Positions 27,664-35,920 of a DNA stretch of 64,000 bases are shown here, in pieces. How positions within the stretch are numbered: the first letter of the stretch is position 1; every line of letters starts with the position of its first letter. The stretch comes from Hyphomonadaceae bacterium (GTDB lineage Bacteria; Pseudomonadota; Alphaproteobacteria; Caulobacterales; Aquidulcibacteraceae), in contig JAEUMP010000012.1 in the NCBI GenBank assembly GCA_016791445.1, forward strand, positions 162,949 to 226,948, in the 5' to 3' direction. A program made the position numbers and the translations under genes. The notes below the pieces were generated by a model, which was given only the letters and a program-made list of their open reading frames with translations, was not told where the DNA came from and ran no database searches.

Positions 27664-28577
27664 GCGCGACCTCCCTGTTGTGCAGCGAGATAGGCGTCTT
27701 CGAGGGAGACGCGCTCTTCTGCGAATGAAGCGACGAGGAAATTGTCCACCACAAGCGCGCGCAGGAGCGCCGCGTTCGCCTCCGCGCCGCCGTCGAGCGA
27801 CACGAGCGCACCGGCGTCATCGGCGCTTTCGATCTGACGCACGCCGAGTGCGGCGAGCGCCGTCGGCAACCGCCCGTCGGGCCGCGCCAGTGAAAGGCGC
27901 ACGCGCACCGCACCGCCCGCCGCCACCGGCCCGTCGCCGATCAGCGCGCCATCGCGCATCACCAGCATCGCGGTGGAATAGTCCTCGAGTTCCGAAAGAA
28001 TGTGCGAGGAGACGATGATCGCCATGCCGCCCTTTGCAAGGCCGGTGATGAGATCCGACAGCGAGCGGCGCGCTTCGGGATCGAGGCCCGCCGCAGGCTC
28101 ATCGAGCAGGAGCGCCGCCGGATCGTGGACGATGGTCTGTCCGATGGCGAGGCGCTGGCGAAGACCGCGCGACAATTCGCTCGCGCGGGATTTCAGGCGG
28201 TCTTCGAGGCCCACATGCGCCGCCGTCCGCTGCACCGCCTCGCGAGCCTTCGCGCCCGTCACGCGGCGCGCGTTAGCGGCGTAGATGAGGTTCTGTTCGA
28301 CAGTGAGTTCATCGTAGAGACCGTAGAAGTCCGGCAGATAGCCGACCTTTTCATGCACGCGGCGCGGATCGTCCTGCGTGTCCACGCCGTCGATGCGAAC
28401 GGTGCCGGAAAACGGGCGGTCGAGCGCGGCGAGGCAGCGCAACAGCGTCGTCTTGCCCGCGCCGTTCGGCCCGACGAGCGCCAGTACCTGGCCCCGTTCG
28501 GCGGTGAACCGGACGCCGCGCAGCGCGCGCTTCGTCGGGTAGTCGTAAACGACGTCTTCGACCTCGATCATGGACAT
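27660..28577 (-). CDS. ABC transporter ATP-binding protein
   Basis: About 305 residues from the ATG at 28577 (an alternative ATG is at 28571). It has Walker [10 protein letters not shown] near residue 40, a Q-loop region, the variant signature ELSRGLRQRL, and Walker B ALLLDEPAAGLD with a downstream switch His (VSSHIL). It is the energising subunit for the downstream permease. The family is the CcmA/NatA group usually paired with ABC-2 permeases. The C-terminal ~80 residues (VRVRLSLARPDGRL onward) are an accessory domain found in this group. Confidence 0.92.
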   Translation of the reverse strand: MSMIEVEDVVYDYPTKRALRGVRFTAERGQVLALVGPNGAGKTTLLRCLAALDRPFSGTVRIDGVDTQDDPRRVHEKVGYLPDFYGLYDELTVEQNLIYAANARRVTGAKAREAVQRTAAHVGLEDRLKSRASELSRGLRQRLAIGQTIVHDPAALLLDEPAAGLDPEARRSLSDLITGLAKGGMAIIVSSHILSELEDYSTAMLVMRDGALIGDGPVAAGGAVRVRLSLARPDGRLPTALAALGVRQIESADDAGALVSLDGGAEANAALLRALVVDNFLVASFAEERVSLEDAYLAAQQGGRA

Positions 28578-28689
28578 GACGCTACAGCAATGTCCGCGGC
28601 GGAACCATGGCGCCGGTTCACCGCACCCGAAATTTCCGACACGGCGATTCCGCTGCGCGCGAATCCCCCCTAGACGGGTCGTCGGAGAC

Positions 28690-29622
28690 ATGCCCATGCC
28701 GACATCCGCCGCCCTTACCGAATTCACGCCCGAAGCGATCTGGGAGCGCTATGGGTCCGCTTTCATCGAAGGCGCGTTCAACATCATCGCCGCCTTCGCG
28801 ATCCTCCTGGCTGGGGTGTGGATCACGCGCTGGCTGGCGGGAGCGGTGAAGCGGCTCGCGCAGAAGCATTCGCGCATCGACACCACGCTCGCGACCTTCT
28901 TCGCCTCCATCGTCCGCTATGCGCTGCTCGCCTTCGTCATAATCGCGGTGCTCGACCGCTTCGGCGTGCAGACGACGCAGATCATCGCCGTGCTGGGCGC
29001 GGCGACGCTGGCCATCGGTCTTGCCTTGCAGGGCACGCTCTCGAACGTGGCGGCGGGCGTCATGCTCATCCTGTTCCGGCCCTATCGCATCGGCGATTTC
29101 GTGGAGGTGGCGGGACAACGCGGCACGGTGCGCGACATCAATCTCTTCGTGACGGAACTGTCCACGCCGCAGAATGTGAAAGTGACGCTGCCGAACGGCC
29201 AGTGCTGGGGCGCGCCGATCCTGAACTACACATTCAACGGCACACGCATGATAGACATGACGTTTTCCGTCGCCTACGCCACCAACCTCGATGACGCCAT
29301 CAAGGTCGTGCGCGATGTGATCGTCGCCGATCCGCGCGTGCTGGCCGATCCGGCGCCCTTCGTGAAGGTTTCTGCGCTGGGCGAGTACTCGGTGACGCTG
29401 CTTTCGCATGTATGGTGTCGCGCATCGGACGCCGTGCACATGCGCCTCGATCTGACGAAGGCGGTGAAGGAAGCGCTTGACGCCGCGGACATCGAAATCC
29501 CCTTCCCGACGGCGGTGTCATACGAGATAGCGTCCGTCGCGCCGCCCTCGCGCGAGGGACCGCGTCTCGCCGCGCAAACGGTTCCCGAACAGCGCGCCGC
29601 TCCATCAGGCGGCAGCGACTGA
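28690..29622 (+). CDS. Small-conductance mechanosensitive channel (MscS family)
   Basis: A 310-residue protein, near the length of E. coli MscS. It has three N-terminal transmembrane helices (about residues 25-45, 68-90 and 95-120). The pore helix TM3 carries the Ala/Gly pattern (LGAATLAIGLALQGTLSNVAAGV), followed by the beta domain (FRPYRIGDFVEVAGQRGTV) and a C-terminal alpha-beta domain. The start at 28690 follows GGAG six bases upstream. It releases solutes on hypo-osmotic shock. It converges with the exoD-like gene, 9 bases apart. Confidence 0.93.
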   Translation: MPMPTSAALTEFTPEAIWERYGSAFIEGAFNIIAAFAILLAGVWITRWLAGAVKRLAQKHSRIDTTLATFFASIVRYALLAFVIIAVLDRFGVQTTQIIAVLGAATLAIGLALQGTLSNVAAGVMLILFRPYRIGDFVEVAGQRGTVRDINLFVTELSTPQNVKVTLPNGQCWGAPILNYTFNGTRMIDMTFSVAYATNLDDAIKVVRDVIVADPRVLADPAPFVKVSALGEYSVTLLSHVWCRASDAVHMRLDLTKAVKEALDAADIEIPFPTAVSYEIASVAPPSREGPRLAAQTVPEQRAAPSGGSD

Positions 29623-29631
29623 CCCGCGCGG

Positions 29632-30327
29632 TCAAACCGGCAGATAGCGCAGCAGCGGCAGCACGAAGGACGCGATCAGCGGCCAGGAAAACCATGCCGT
29701 CGCCGTGACGCCCGCCATGCCGAAGAGCAGCACGAAGCCGTCGCGCGCCGTCATGCCGAGGCCGAACAGCACGATCGCCAGCGACGGAATCATCGGCGCG
29801 AACGGAATGAAGCCGAGCGGTATCGTAATCAGCGCCGCGCCGATGCAGGCGAGCGCAATGAGATTCACGAACGGTTGCAGGGCGAGAAAAGTCAGCCGCG
29901 GCTTCAGCAGCTTGTCGATGCGCCGCGCCCAGGGCCGGGCCGCGGTGACGCCCTTCACCACCAGCGTTCGAGACACCGTGGCGTCGAGCGCGCGCTTCGG
30001 CAGCCACGGCGTGCGCCGGCCGACCAGCATCTGCACGGCGATGAGAAATGTGAGCGCCGCCGTCGCCCAGGTCAGCCCCGGCACGGCGGTGATCGGAGAA
30101 ATGGCGATGAGCCCGACCAGCAGCAGGAGCGGCCCGTAGGAGCGCCGCCCGACCGTGGCCAAGAGCTCGCGCACCGTCACCTCGTCCTTGGCGAGCGGAT
30201 TGAGCGCGCAGTCCACCTGCCCGCAGATATTGTCGAGCAGGCTGTCGATGTTCTCGACCTTGCGCATCTTGCGCGGACCGACCAAGGCGGGCTCCGTTGC
30301 GGCGGTATGCGGCGGGGCGACACTCAT
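29632..30327 (-). CDS. ExoD family exopolysaccharide-synthesis protein
   Basis: A 231-residue membrane protein matching the ExoD family: an N-terminal soluble stretch with ENIDSLLDNI, the conserved VTVRELLATVGRRSYGPLLLLVGL, and further hydrophobic segments (AALTFLIAVQMLVG, IPSLAIVLFGLGMTARDG, ASFVLPLLRYLPV). ExoD affects exopolysaccharide production in rhizobia, but its exact activity is not known. The start MSVAPPHT at 30327 precedes the first conserved segment. It is divergent from the family 1 glycosidase gene with 73 bases between. Confidence 0.87.
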   Translation of the reverse strand: MSVAPPHTAATEPALVGPRKMRKVENIDSLLDNICGQVDCALNPLAKDEVTVRELLATVGRRSYGPLLLLVGLIAISPITAVPGLTWATAALTFLIAVQMLVGRRTPWLPKRALDATVSRTLVVKGVTAARPWARRIDKLLKPRLTFLALQPFVNLIALACIGAALITIPLGFIPFAPMIPSLAIVLFGLGMTARDGFVLLFGMAGVTATAWFSWPLIASFVLPLLRYLPV

Positions 30328-30400
30328 AGACCGAACTCCCGGCTTGCGCACATGCCCCAGTGCTGCGCGCAATGGGCGCCGGGCCGGCAAGGAGGAAACA

Positions 30401-31678
30401 ATGCGCGCCTTTCCTGAAGGTTTCGTTTGGGGCGCAGCGACCGCGGCCCACCAGGTCGAAGGCGGCAACAGCAGCAGCGACTGCTGGGCGCTGGAGCACG
30501 CCAACCCCTCCGTCTTCGCCGAACCCTCCGGGGACGCCATCGACCAGTACGGACGCTACGCCGACGATCTCGCGATCCTCGCGGCGCTGGGGCTGAACGC
30601 CTACCGCTTCTCCATCGAGTGGGCGCGGGTGGAGCCGGAGGAAGGCGTCATCTCCATGGCCGCGCTCGATCACTACAAGCGCCTCATCGAAGCGTGCTGG
30701 ACGCGCGGCCTCGAACCGAGCGCGACGCTGCATCACTTCACCACGCCGCGCTGGATGGCGCGCCAGGGCGGCTGGACCTCGCCGAAGATTGCGGACGCGT
30801 TCGCGCGCTATTGCGGCGTCGTGGCCGAGCATGTGGGCGACGATCTCGCCAGCGCCGCCACGATCAACGAGATAAACATCCCCGCCCTCGTGCGCCGGTC
30901 GCGCATGCTGCCGGACTTCTCCGAAGCGCACCGCAAGGCCGCACGCGAGGCGCTGGGCGCGGAGCCCGAAGTGTTCTTCATGTTTGCCGGAACCGAAGGC
31001 TATGCTGAGCGCGCCATCGACGCGCACCGGAAGGCGCGCGAGGCGATCGACGCGGCCTCGCCCGATCTCGCCGTCGGCATGACGATCTCGATCCAGGAAG
31101 AAGTATCCGAGGACGACGACAATGCGCGCGCCGCGCTGAAGGAACGCCGCGCCGCGATCTACGATCCCTTCTACGATGCCGCTCAGGACGACGACTTCGT
31201 CGGCGTACAGACCTATACGCGCATGATGACGTTCCGCGACGGCCGCACGGGCCGGCCAAAGGGGGCGGAAAAGACAGCGATGGGTTATGAGTATCGCCCG
31301 CAGGCGCTCGCCGCCGCGTGCCGCGATGCGGCGGCGAAGACGGGCGTGCCCATCCTCATCACCGAGAGCGGCTATTCCGGCGCCGATGCGCGCCGCTGCC
31401 ATTTCATCCAGGGCGCACTGGAAGGCGTGCACAAGGCCATCGCCGACGGCGTCGACATTCGCGGCTACTATTACTGGTCGGCCTTCGACAATTTCGAATG
31501 GATGAGCGGCTACGGCCAGAAGTTCGGCATCATCGCCGTCGACCGCACGACGCAGAAGCGTCTCGTGAAGCCGAGCGCCGCGCTCCTCGGCGCCATCGCC
31601 ACGGCCAATGCGCTCGACGTGGAGGAAGGCGAGACGGTGGTGCTCAGCGAAACCGGCGCGCCCGTAGGCACTGGATAA
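30401..31678 (+). CDS. Glycoside hydrolase family 1 protein (beta-glucosidase-like)
   Basis: A 425-residue TIM-barrel protein. It begins FPEGFVWGAATAAHQVEGG, the family N-terminal signature. The acid/base residue is Glu157 in TINEIN and the nucleophile is Glu322 in ITESGYSG, which carries Ser where most members have Asn (ITENG). The start has a very good ribosome binding site (AAGGAGG seven bases upstream). No signal peptide is present, so it acts on imported beta-glucosides or intracellular glycoconjugates. The barrel is somewhat short (typical members are about 440-480), consistent with compact actinobacterial/alphaproteobacterial forms. Confidence 0.9.
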   Translation: MRAFPEGFVWGAATAAHQVEGGNSSSDCWALEHANPSVFAEPSGDAIDQYGRYADDLAILAALGLNAYRFSIEWARVEPEEGVISMAALDHYKRLIEACWTRGLEPSATLHHFTTPRWMARQGGWTSPKIADAFARYCGVVAEHVGDDLASAATINEINIPALVRRSRMLPDFSEAHRKAAREALGAEPEVFFMFAGTEGYAERAIDAHRKAREAIDAASPDLAVGMTISIQEEVSEDDDNARAALKERRAAIYDPFYDAAQDDDFVGVQTYTRMMTFRDGRTGRPKGAEKTAMGYEYRPQALAAACRDAAAKTGVPILITESGYSGADARRCHFIQGALEGVHKAIADGVDIRGYYYWSAFDNFEWMSGYGQKFGIIAVDRTTQKRLVKPSAALLGAIATANALDVEEGETVVLSETGAPVGTG

Positions 31679-31700
31679 TTCGCATGGTACGCCCCCGCCG

Positions 31701-32624
31701 ATGAACGCCGTCGATCCCGCCGTCGTCGCGGAGCGTCGCTTCGCGGCATCGCTGCCTCTGCCCTATCTGCGTTACCGCTGGCTGCGCTGGCGCCAGAAGC
31801 GCGCGCGCGCGAAGACCGATCCGCCGCGCATTGCGCCGCGCACGGACGGGCTTCTGATGGAGGTCGACGAGGCCGACGTCATCGATTTCAACCTCCGCCA
31901 CTTCGGCGCATGGGAGCCTGCGCTTGGCGCGCTGATCGCCGCGCATCTCAAACCCGGCGACCGCGCCGTCGACATCGGCGCCAATATCGGTGCGCACACG
32001 CTGACCATGGCGAAGGCCGTCGGCGCGGGCGGCCTCGTCACCGCGATCGAACCCGGCAAGACCACCGCCGCGCGTCTGCGGCGCAATGTAGAGATCAATG
32101 CGCTGACGCAGGTGAAGGTGCTCGAAGTCGCAGCCTCCGACGCAGCGGGCCGTGCATCGCTCTTCGCCGGCCCCGACGGCACGCGCGGACGCGCGACGAT
32201 GGATGCGGAGGTGGCCGGCGTCGGCAAAAGCGCGGAGATCGAGACGATCGTCGCAGCGGACGCCTGCGCGCCGGAGGACTGGAAGCGCACCCGGCTGATG
32301 AAGATCGACGTGGAGCGCGCGGAGGACAAGGTGCTGCGCGGACTCGGGTCCATTCTGTCCTTGCTACCCGACGATGCGGTCTTGATCGTGGAAACGGAAC
32401 CGCAACTGCTCGTGCGCCGCGGCGCACCGATAGAAACGCTTGTCGCCCCGCTGCTCGACCGGGGCGCACGCTTTCACGCACTCGAGCAGCACGCCGACCT
32501 TAAGTCGATGATGCGGCCGCTGCGCTATACCCTGACAGCGGTGGAGCCGAAGGAAGTTCAAAGCACTTCGCACACGGACTTCGTGATCGCGCGGCCCGAG
32601 GTGATCGCGACATTGAAGATGTGA
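31701..32624 (+). CDS. FkbM family methyltransferase
   Basis: A 307-residue SAM-dependent methyltransferase. SAM motif I is VDIGANIGAHTL (Asp91), followed by TAIEPGK as the acidic loop and LMKIDVERAEDKVLRGL, the FkbM hallmark. The N-terminal ~75 residues are basic and may be an accessory segment. FkbM enzymes O-methylate sugars or secondary metabolites. With ExoD and the glycosyltransferases nearby, methylation of a surface glycan is a reasonable inference. Confidence 0.87.
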   Translation: MNAVDPAVVAERRFAASLPLPYLRYRWLRWRQKRARAKTDPPRIAPRTDGLLMEVDEADVIDFNLRHFGAWEPALGALIAAHLKPGDRAVDIGANIGAHTLTMAKAVGAGGLVTAIEPGKTTAARLRRNVEINALTQVKVLEVAASDAAGRASLFAGPDGTRGRATMDAEVAGVGKSAEIETIVAADACAPEDWKRTRLMKIDVERAEDKVLRGLGSILSLLPDDAVLIVETEPQLLVRRGAPIETLVAPLLDRGARFHALEQHADLKSMMRPLRYTLTAVEPKEVQSTSHTDFVIARPEVIATLKM

Positions 32625-32626
32625 CG

Positions 32627-32654
32627 CCCTTCTCCCCCGCGAGGGGGAGAAGGG
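32627..32654. terminator. Perfect hairpin between convergent genes
   Basis: A 12-bp perfect stem (32627-32638 with 32643-32654) with a GCGA tetraloop, directly between the FkbM stop and the acyltransferase stop. It lacks a U tract. It is polypyrimidine on one arm and so belongs to the same hairpin type as other intergenic sites in this window. Confidence 0.6.
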
Positions 32655-32657
32655 AGA

Positions 32658-33524
32658 TTACTTCACGGGCGCAAACGCCTTGTTCATGTCCCGCGGCAGT
32701 TCCCGCTCCACATAGCGCTTCAGCTGCAGCGTCACGTCATCCGCATTGCCGGCGAGCGTTGCGGGCGCGATCGGCAGGCCGACCTTCAGCGTGAAGAGTT
32801 TGCCCTTCTTGTTGAGCAGTTCGTGGAACAGGGTGATGTCGCGCAGCTCCGGCGAAATGCCGTTGAAGGTGTGGAAGAAGAACGGATAGGGCCCGTCCAC
32901 CCAGATCGGGATCACCGGCGCATTGTGCTTGCGCGCGAGCGACACGGCGGACGGCTCCCACGGCGGATCCTGGATCTCGCCGTCGATGATGCGCGCGAGT
33001 TTTCCCGCCGGGAAAATCATCACCGGGCGTTCGTCGGCGAAGGCCTGGTGCGCGGCGCGCAGCGTTTGCTTCGTCTTCTCGATGGTGCGCTTGGCCGTCA
33101 CCCACTCCACCGCGACAAGCGTTTCGTGGAAGCGCGGACACACGCGGTGCGCATCGGCGTTGGCGAAGAAGATCACGTCCGGCCGGGTGCGTTTGAGCGC
33201 GTCGTACATGGCCACGCCATCAGCGATGCCGGTGGGATGGTTGGCGACAATCACGCAGCGCCCATTCTTCGGGATGCGTTCCTCGCCGCGCAGATCGATG
33301 CGGACGCTGAGCAGCTTCGAGATGTGTTCCATGGCCTCGCGCCCGCCGAGCGGGGCGATGTCATCGGCCATGCGGCGCGCCTCCTTGTAGTGCAGCGCCC
33401 GGTAGAGCGCAGGCTTCACCACCGGCCAGGACGGTCCGTTCGCCAGCTTTGGCGCGCGCTCTTCTATGAGAATGTCGACGATGTGCTTGTCGGCGGATGC
33501 AGGCTCGGGTGTTTCGCCTCTCAT
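32658..33524 (-). CDS. PlsC-like acyltransferase (phospholipid/glycerol acyltransferase fold)
   Basis: A 288-residue protein. The acyltransferase core includes VANHPTGIADGVAMYDAL, a variant of the NHxxxxD motif, then the substrate loop FPAGKLARI corresponding to FPEGxR, and PVIPIWVDGPYP. The N-terminal ~65 residues (IEERAPKLANGPSWPVVKPAL) are helical. Members transfer acyl chains to lysophospholipids, glycerol-3-phosphate or lipoprotein-like acceptors. The acceptor here is unknown. The start at 33524 gives MRGETPEPA; the frame is open further upstream but loses coding character. Confidence 0.8.
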   Translation of the reverse strand: MRGETPEPASADKHIVDILIEERAPKLANGPSWPVVKPALYRALHYKEARRMADDIAPLGGREAMEHISKLLSVRIDLRGEERIPKNGRCVIVANHPTGIADGVAMYDALKRTRPDVIFFANADAHRVCPRFHETLVAVEWVTAKRTIEKTKQTLRAAHQAFADERPVMIFPAGKLARIIDGEIQDPPWEPSAVSLARKHNAPVIPIWVDGPYPFFFHTFNGISPELRDITLFHELLNKKGKLFTLKVGLPIAPATLAGNADDVTLQLKRYVERELPRDMNKAFAPVK

Positions 33525-33668
33525 GGGGACTTCCGCTGTTGTCTCGGCGGCGGAAGAGACCACGCGCCGCGCCCGCTGGGAAGCGGTTGCGCGCGACGCT
33601 TGCGATTCCCGCCCGGAGAGGCTTTCTGGCGACTGCAGGGACTGGGGCCGGCATCCCCGGAGGGAAGT

Positions 33669-34304
33669 TTGAACGAAGCTATTCGCCGCGTGCGACGCCC
33701 CGGACTGCTCGTCGTCATGGCGGGCATGGCCCTTGTGAGCGCACTCGCCGCCGGTGGGGGGCTGTTCAGCCGCCATCAGGCGCAGTTGGCGGGGCCGGTG
33801 ATCCTGGTGGCCGGCACGGAAACCATGGAAGACGCCCTGCTCGACGCCCCTTGGCTCGGCCCCGAAAACGGCGGCCCTGTGGTTTGGGCGCTGACGAAGG
33901 CCGACTGCGCAGACTGCGGCGCACTGCCTCCGACGGAAGTCGCCGCGCTCGCAGAGGAAGAGATCGACGTGCGCGTGGTCGCGGTGGCGGCGCGCGACGG
34001 CGCCGGCGCCAACGCGCTCGACAGCGCCGCAAGCCTCGCCCACGCCCGAGACTGGAACACCCTGCGCGACTGGTCGAAGCACGCGCCGCTTGAACTCACC
34101 ACCACCGACAGCGCCGCGCGCGAAGGCTACGCCGAGTGGGGTCGCGCGTCCTACGACCGCGTGGCGGCGGTGCTGCGTGAAAACGGCGTCGAGCCCAAGC
34201 TGCCGATCCTCATCTGGCGGCGCGGACCGGAATGGCGCGTGGTGACCAACGGCAATCGCACCTCGCTCGACCAGGTGCGGCGCGACCTCGCGCTGGAGAG
34301 CTGA
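33669..34304 (+). CDS. Membrane-anchored thioredoxin-fold-like protein (TTG start)
   Basis: A 211-residue protein whose start is TTG at 33669, supported by a GGAGG five bases upstream and by the absence of ATG or GTG at a suitable place. A hydrophobic anchor occupies about residues 13-30 (LLVVMAGMALVSALAAGGGL). The periplasmic part has WALTKADCADCGALPP with a CxxC pair (CADC) and a later PKLPILIWRRGPEWRVVTNG that fits the cis-Pro strand of a thioredoxin fold. Function could be disulfide exchange or peroxide handling; no characterised family is recognised with confidence. Confidence 0.72.
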   Translation: MNEAIRRVRRPGLLVVMAGMALVSALAAGGGLFSRHQAQLAGPVILVAGTETMEDALLDAPWLGPENGGPVVWALTKADCADCGALPPTEVAALAEEEIDVRVVAVAARDGAGANALDSAASLAHARDWNTLRDWSKHAPLELTTTDSAAREGYAEWGRASYDRVAAVLRENGVEPKLPILIWRRGPEWRVVTNGNRTSLDQVRRDLALES

Positions 34305-34313
34305 CCGGCGTTC

Positions 34314-35429
34314 ATGGGGCAGGTGCTGGACCTATACCGCGCGCGCGTCGTGGCCGGCGCCATCGAAGCCGACGACGCGCAGCAGCGTGCGGCGGTGCGC
34401 CTTGATGCCCTTGCAGAAGCGCTTGCCGCGTGGAAGCCTGGCGGCTTCCTCCGCAAGGCGTCACCCACACCGAGGGGCGTCTATCTCTGGGGCGCCGTCG
34501 GTCGCGGCAAGTCGATGCTGATGGACCTCTTCTTCGAAGCGGCGCCCGTGAAGCAGAAGCGCCGCGTGCACTTCCACGAGTTCATGCTGTCCCAGCACGC
34601 CTTCATGCGCGAGGCGCGCAAACGGCGTGACGACGGCAATGACGCGCTGATCACGGCGGCGGCAAACGCGGTGGCCGACAGCGCACGCCTGCTGTGCTTC
34701 GACGAGTTCGCCGTCAGCGACATCGCCGACGCGATGATTCTCGGGCGCCTGTTCGAGCGTCTGCTCGGCATGGGCGTGGTGGTGGTGGCCACCTCCAACC
34801 GCCCGCCGCGCGATCTCTACAAGAACGGACTCAACCGTCAGCTTTTCCTGCCCTTCATCGATCTCATCGAAGCGCGCTTCGATGTCGTGGAGATCGCCGC
34901 CGCACGCGACTACCGGCTCGAGCGGCTGATGGCGGCGCCGGTCTATTACGCGCCGCTCGGCCCCGCCGCGGAAGAAGCGCTCGACGCGGCATGGGACCGG
35001 CTCACCGTCAACGCCGCGCCGCATCCGGTGACGCTCGAAGTGCAGGGGCGCAGGCTCGTCATCGACCGCGCAGCGGCAGGCTGCGCCCGGCTCACGTTCG
35101 AGGAGCTGTGCGCGCGGCCGCTCGGCGCCGCCGACTATCTCGAAATCGCGGAACGATTCCACACGCTGATCCTCGAAAACATCCCGAAGCTCTCGCCGTC
35201 CATGCGTGAGGAGGCCGCGCGGTTCCGGGTGCTGATCGACGCGCTGTATGAGGCCAAGACAAAGCTCGTGGCGTCCGCCGACGCGTTGCCTGAAGCGCTT
35301 TATCCCGCCGGCGACATGAGCTTCGAGTTCGAACGCACCGTATCGCGGCTGATGGAGATGCGGTCGGCGGACTATCTCGCCCTGCCCCGGCGGGACCGGG
35401 ATTTCAGGGACGCGATCGTGGATGCGTGA
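34314..35429 (+). CDS. zapE: Cell division protein ZapE (AFG1-like ATPase)
   Basis: A 371-residue AFG1/ZapE ATPase. Walker A is GAVGRGKSMLMD (about residues 62-73) and Walker B is LLCFDEFAVSDIADAMIL. Other family segments are RVHFHEFM, VATSNRPPRDLYKNGLNRQLFLPFI and PGDMSFEFERTVSRLMEM near the C-terminus. ZapE interacts with FtsZ and supports late constriction under stress, and related proteins function in membrane protein quality control. It lies 9 bases after the thioredoxin-fold gene, so the two may be cotranscribed. Confidence 0.93.
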   Translation: MGQVLDLYRARVVAGAIEADDAQQRAAVRLDALAEALAAWKPGGFLRKASPTPRGVYLWGAVGRGKSMLMDLFFEAAPVKQKRRVHFHEFMLSQHAFMREARKRRDDGNDALITAAANAVADSARLLCFDEFAVSDIADAMILGRLFERLLGMGVVVVATSNRPPRDLYKNGLNRQLFLPFIDLIEARFDVVEIAAARDYRLERLMAAPVYYAPLGPAAEEALDAAWDRLTVNAAPHPVTLEVQGRRLVIDRAAAGCARLTFEELCARPLGAADYLEIAERFHTLILENIPKLSPSMREEAARFRVLIDALYEAKTKLVASADALPEALYPAGDMSFEFERTVSRLMEMRSADYLALPRRDRDFRDAIVDA

Positions 35430-35455
35430 CGGGCAGCGTCTCGTCTGTTCGTCGA

Positions 35456-35911
35456 TCAGATCAGCCAGGTCACGGGATTTTCGATCACCTTGGTGTCCGC
35501 CGCCTTGAGGTAGCCGAAGCCGCAGCGCACCGCGACCCACACAAGGATCACCGCCTTGGCGATGAACAGCACGGCGGGCCCCAGAAACGGAATGAGCCCG
35601 ATGATCAGGCCCACCAGTGAAACCAGCAGCCATCCGACGGCGCCGATGATCAATGTGCGCAAGGCGAACTCGAAGTGCGAGCGCGCCCAGAAAACGCCCT
35701 CGTCGCGCTTCGACGCGGACACGACGAGCGCCGCGACGCCGAGGCCCATGCCGATCCAGTCCACGAACTGGTTGCCGAACAGCATGATCGCGAAGGACGC
35801 GATGGACAGGCCATAGACGAGCGACACCTGCGCCTTCGGATCGCGCGGATCGAACAGCGGCTTCTTCTCCTTGAGCCGCTTGAAGGGCGTCACATTGTTG
35901 AGATCGTTCAC
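35456..35911 (-). CDS. Small integral membrane protein (Tic20/DUF4870-like)
   Basis: A 151-residue protein with a soluble basic N-terminus (residues 1-27) and about four hydrophobic helices (VYGLSIASFAIMLFG, IGMGLGVAALVVSA, TLIIGAVGWLLVSLVGLIIGLIPFLG and AVLFIAKAVILVWVAVRCGFGYL). The segment SHFEFALRT is typical of DUF4870/Tic20-like proteins. Function is unknown. It precedes no partner; the putA stop lies 9 bases upstream, so it may be the tail of the putA transcript. Confidence 0.78.
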   Translation of the reverse strand: MNDLNNVTPFKRLKEKKPLFDPRDPKAQVSLVYGLSIASFAIMLFGNQFVDWIGMGLGVAALVVSASKRDEGVFWARSHFEFALRTLIIGAVGWLLVSLVGLIIGLIPFLGPAVLFIAKAVILVWVAVRCGFGYLKAADTKVIENPVTWLI

Positions 35912-35920
35912 CCGCGTCCC

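Noticed and set aside
29300-31432. 710-codon minus-strand frame across MscS, ExoD and glycosidase genes
   Set aside because: Composition is shadow-like and the plus-strand and minus-strand genes there have clear motifs and starts in other frames.
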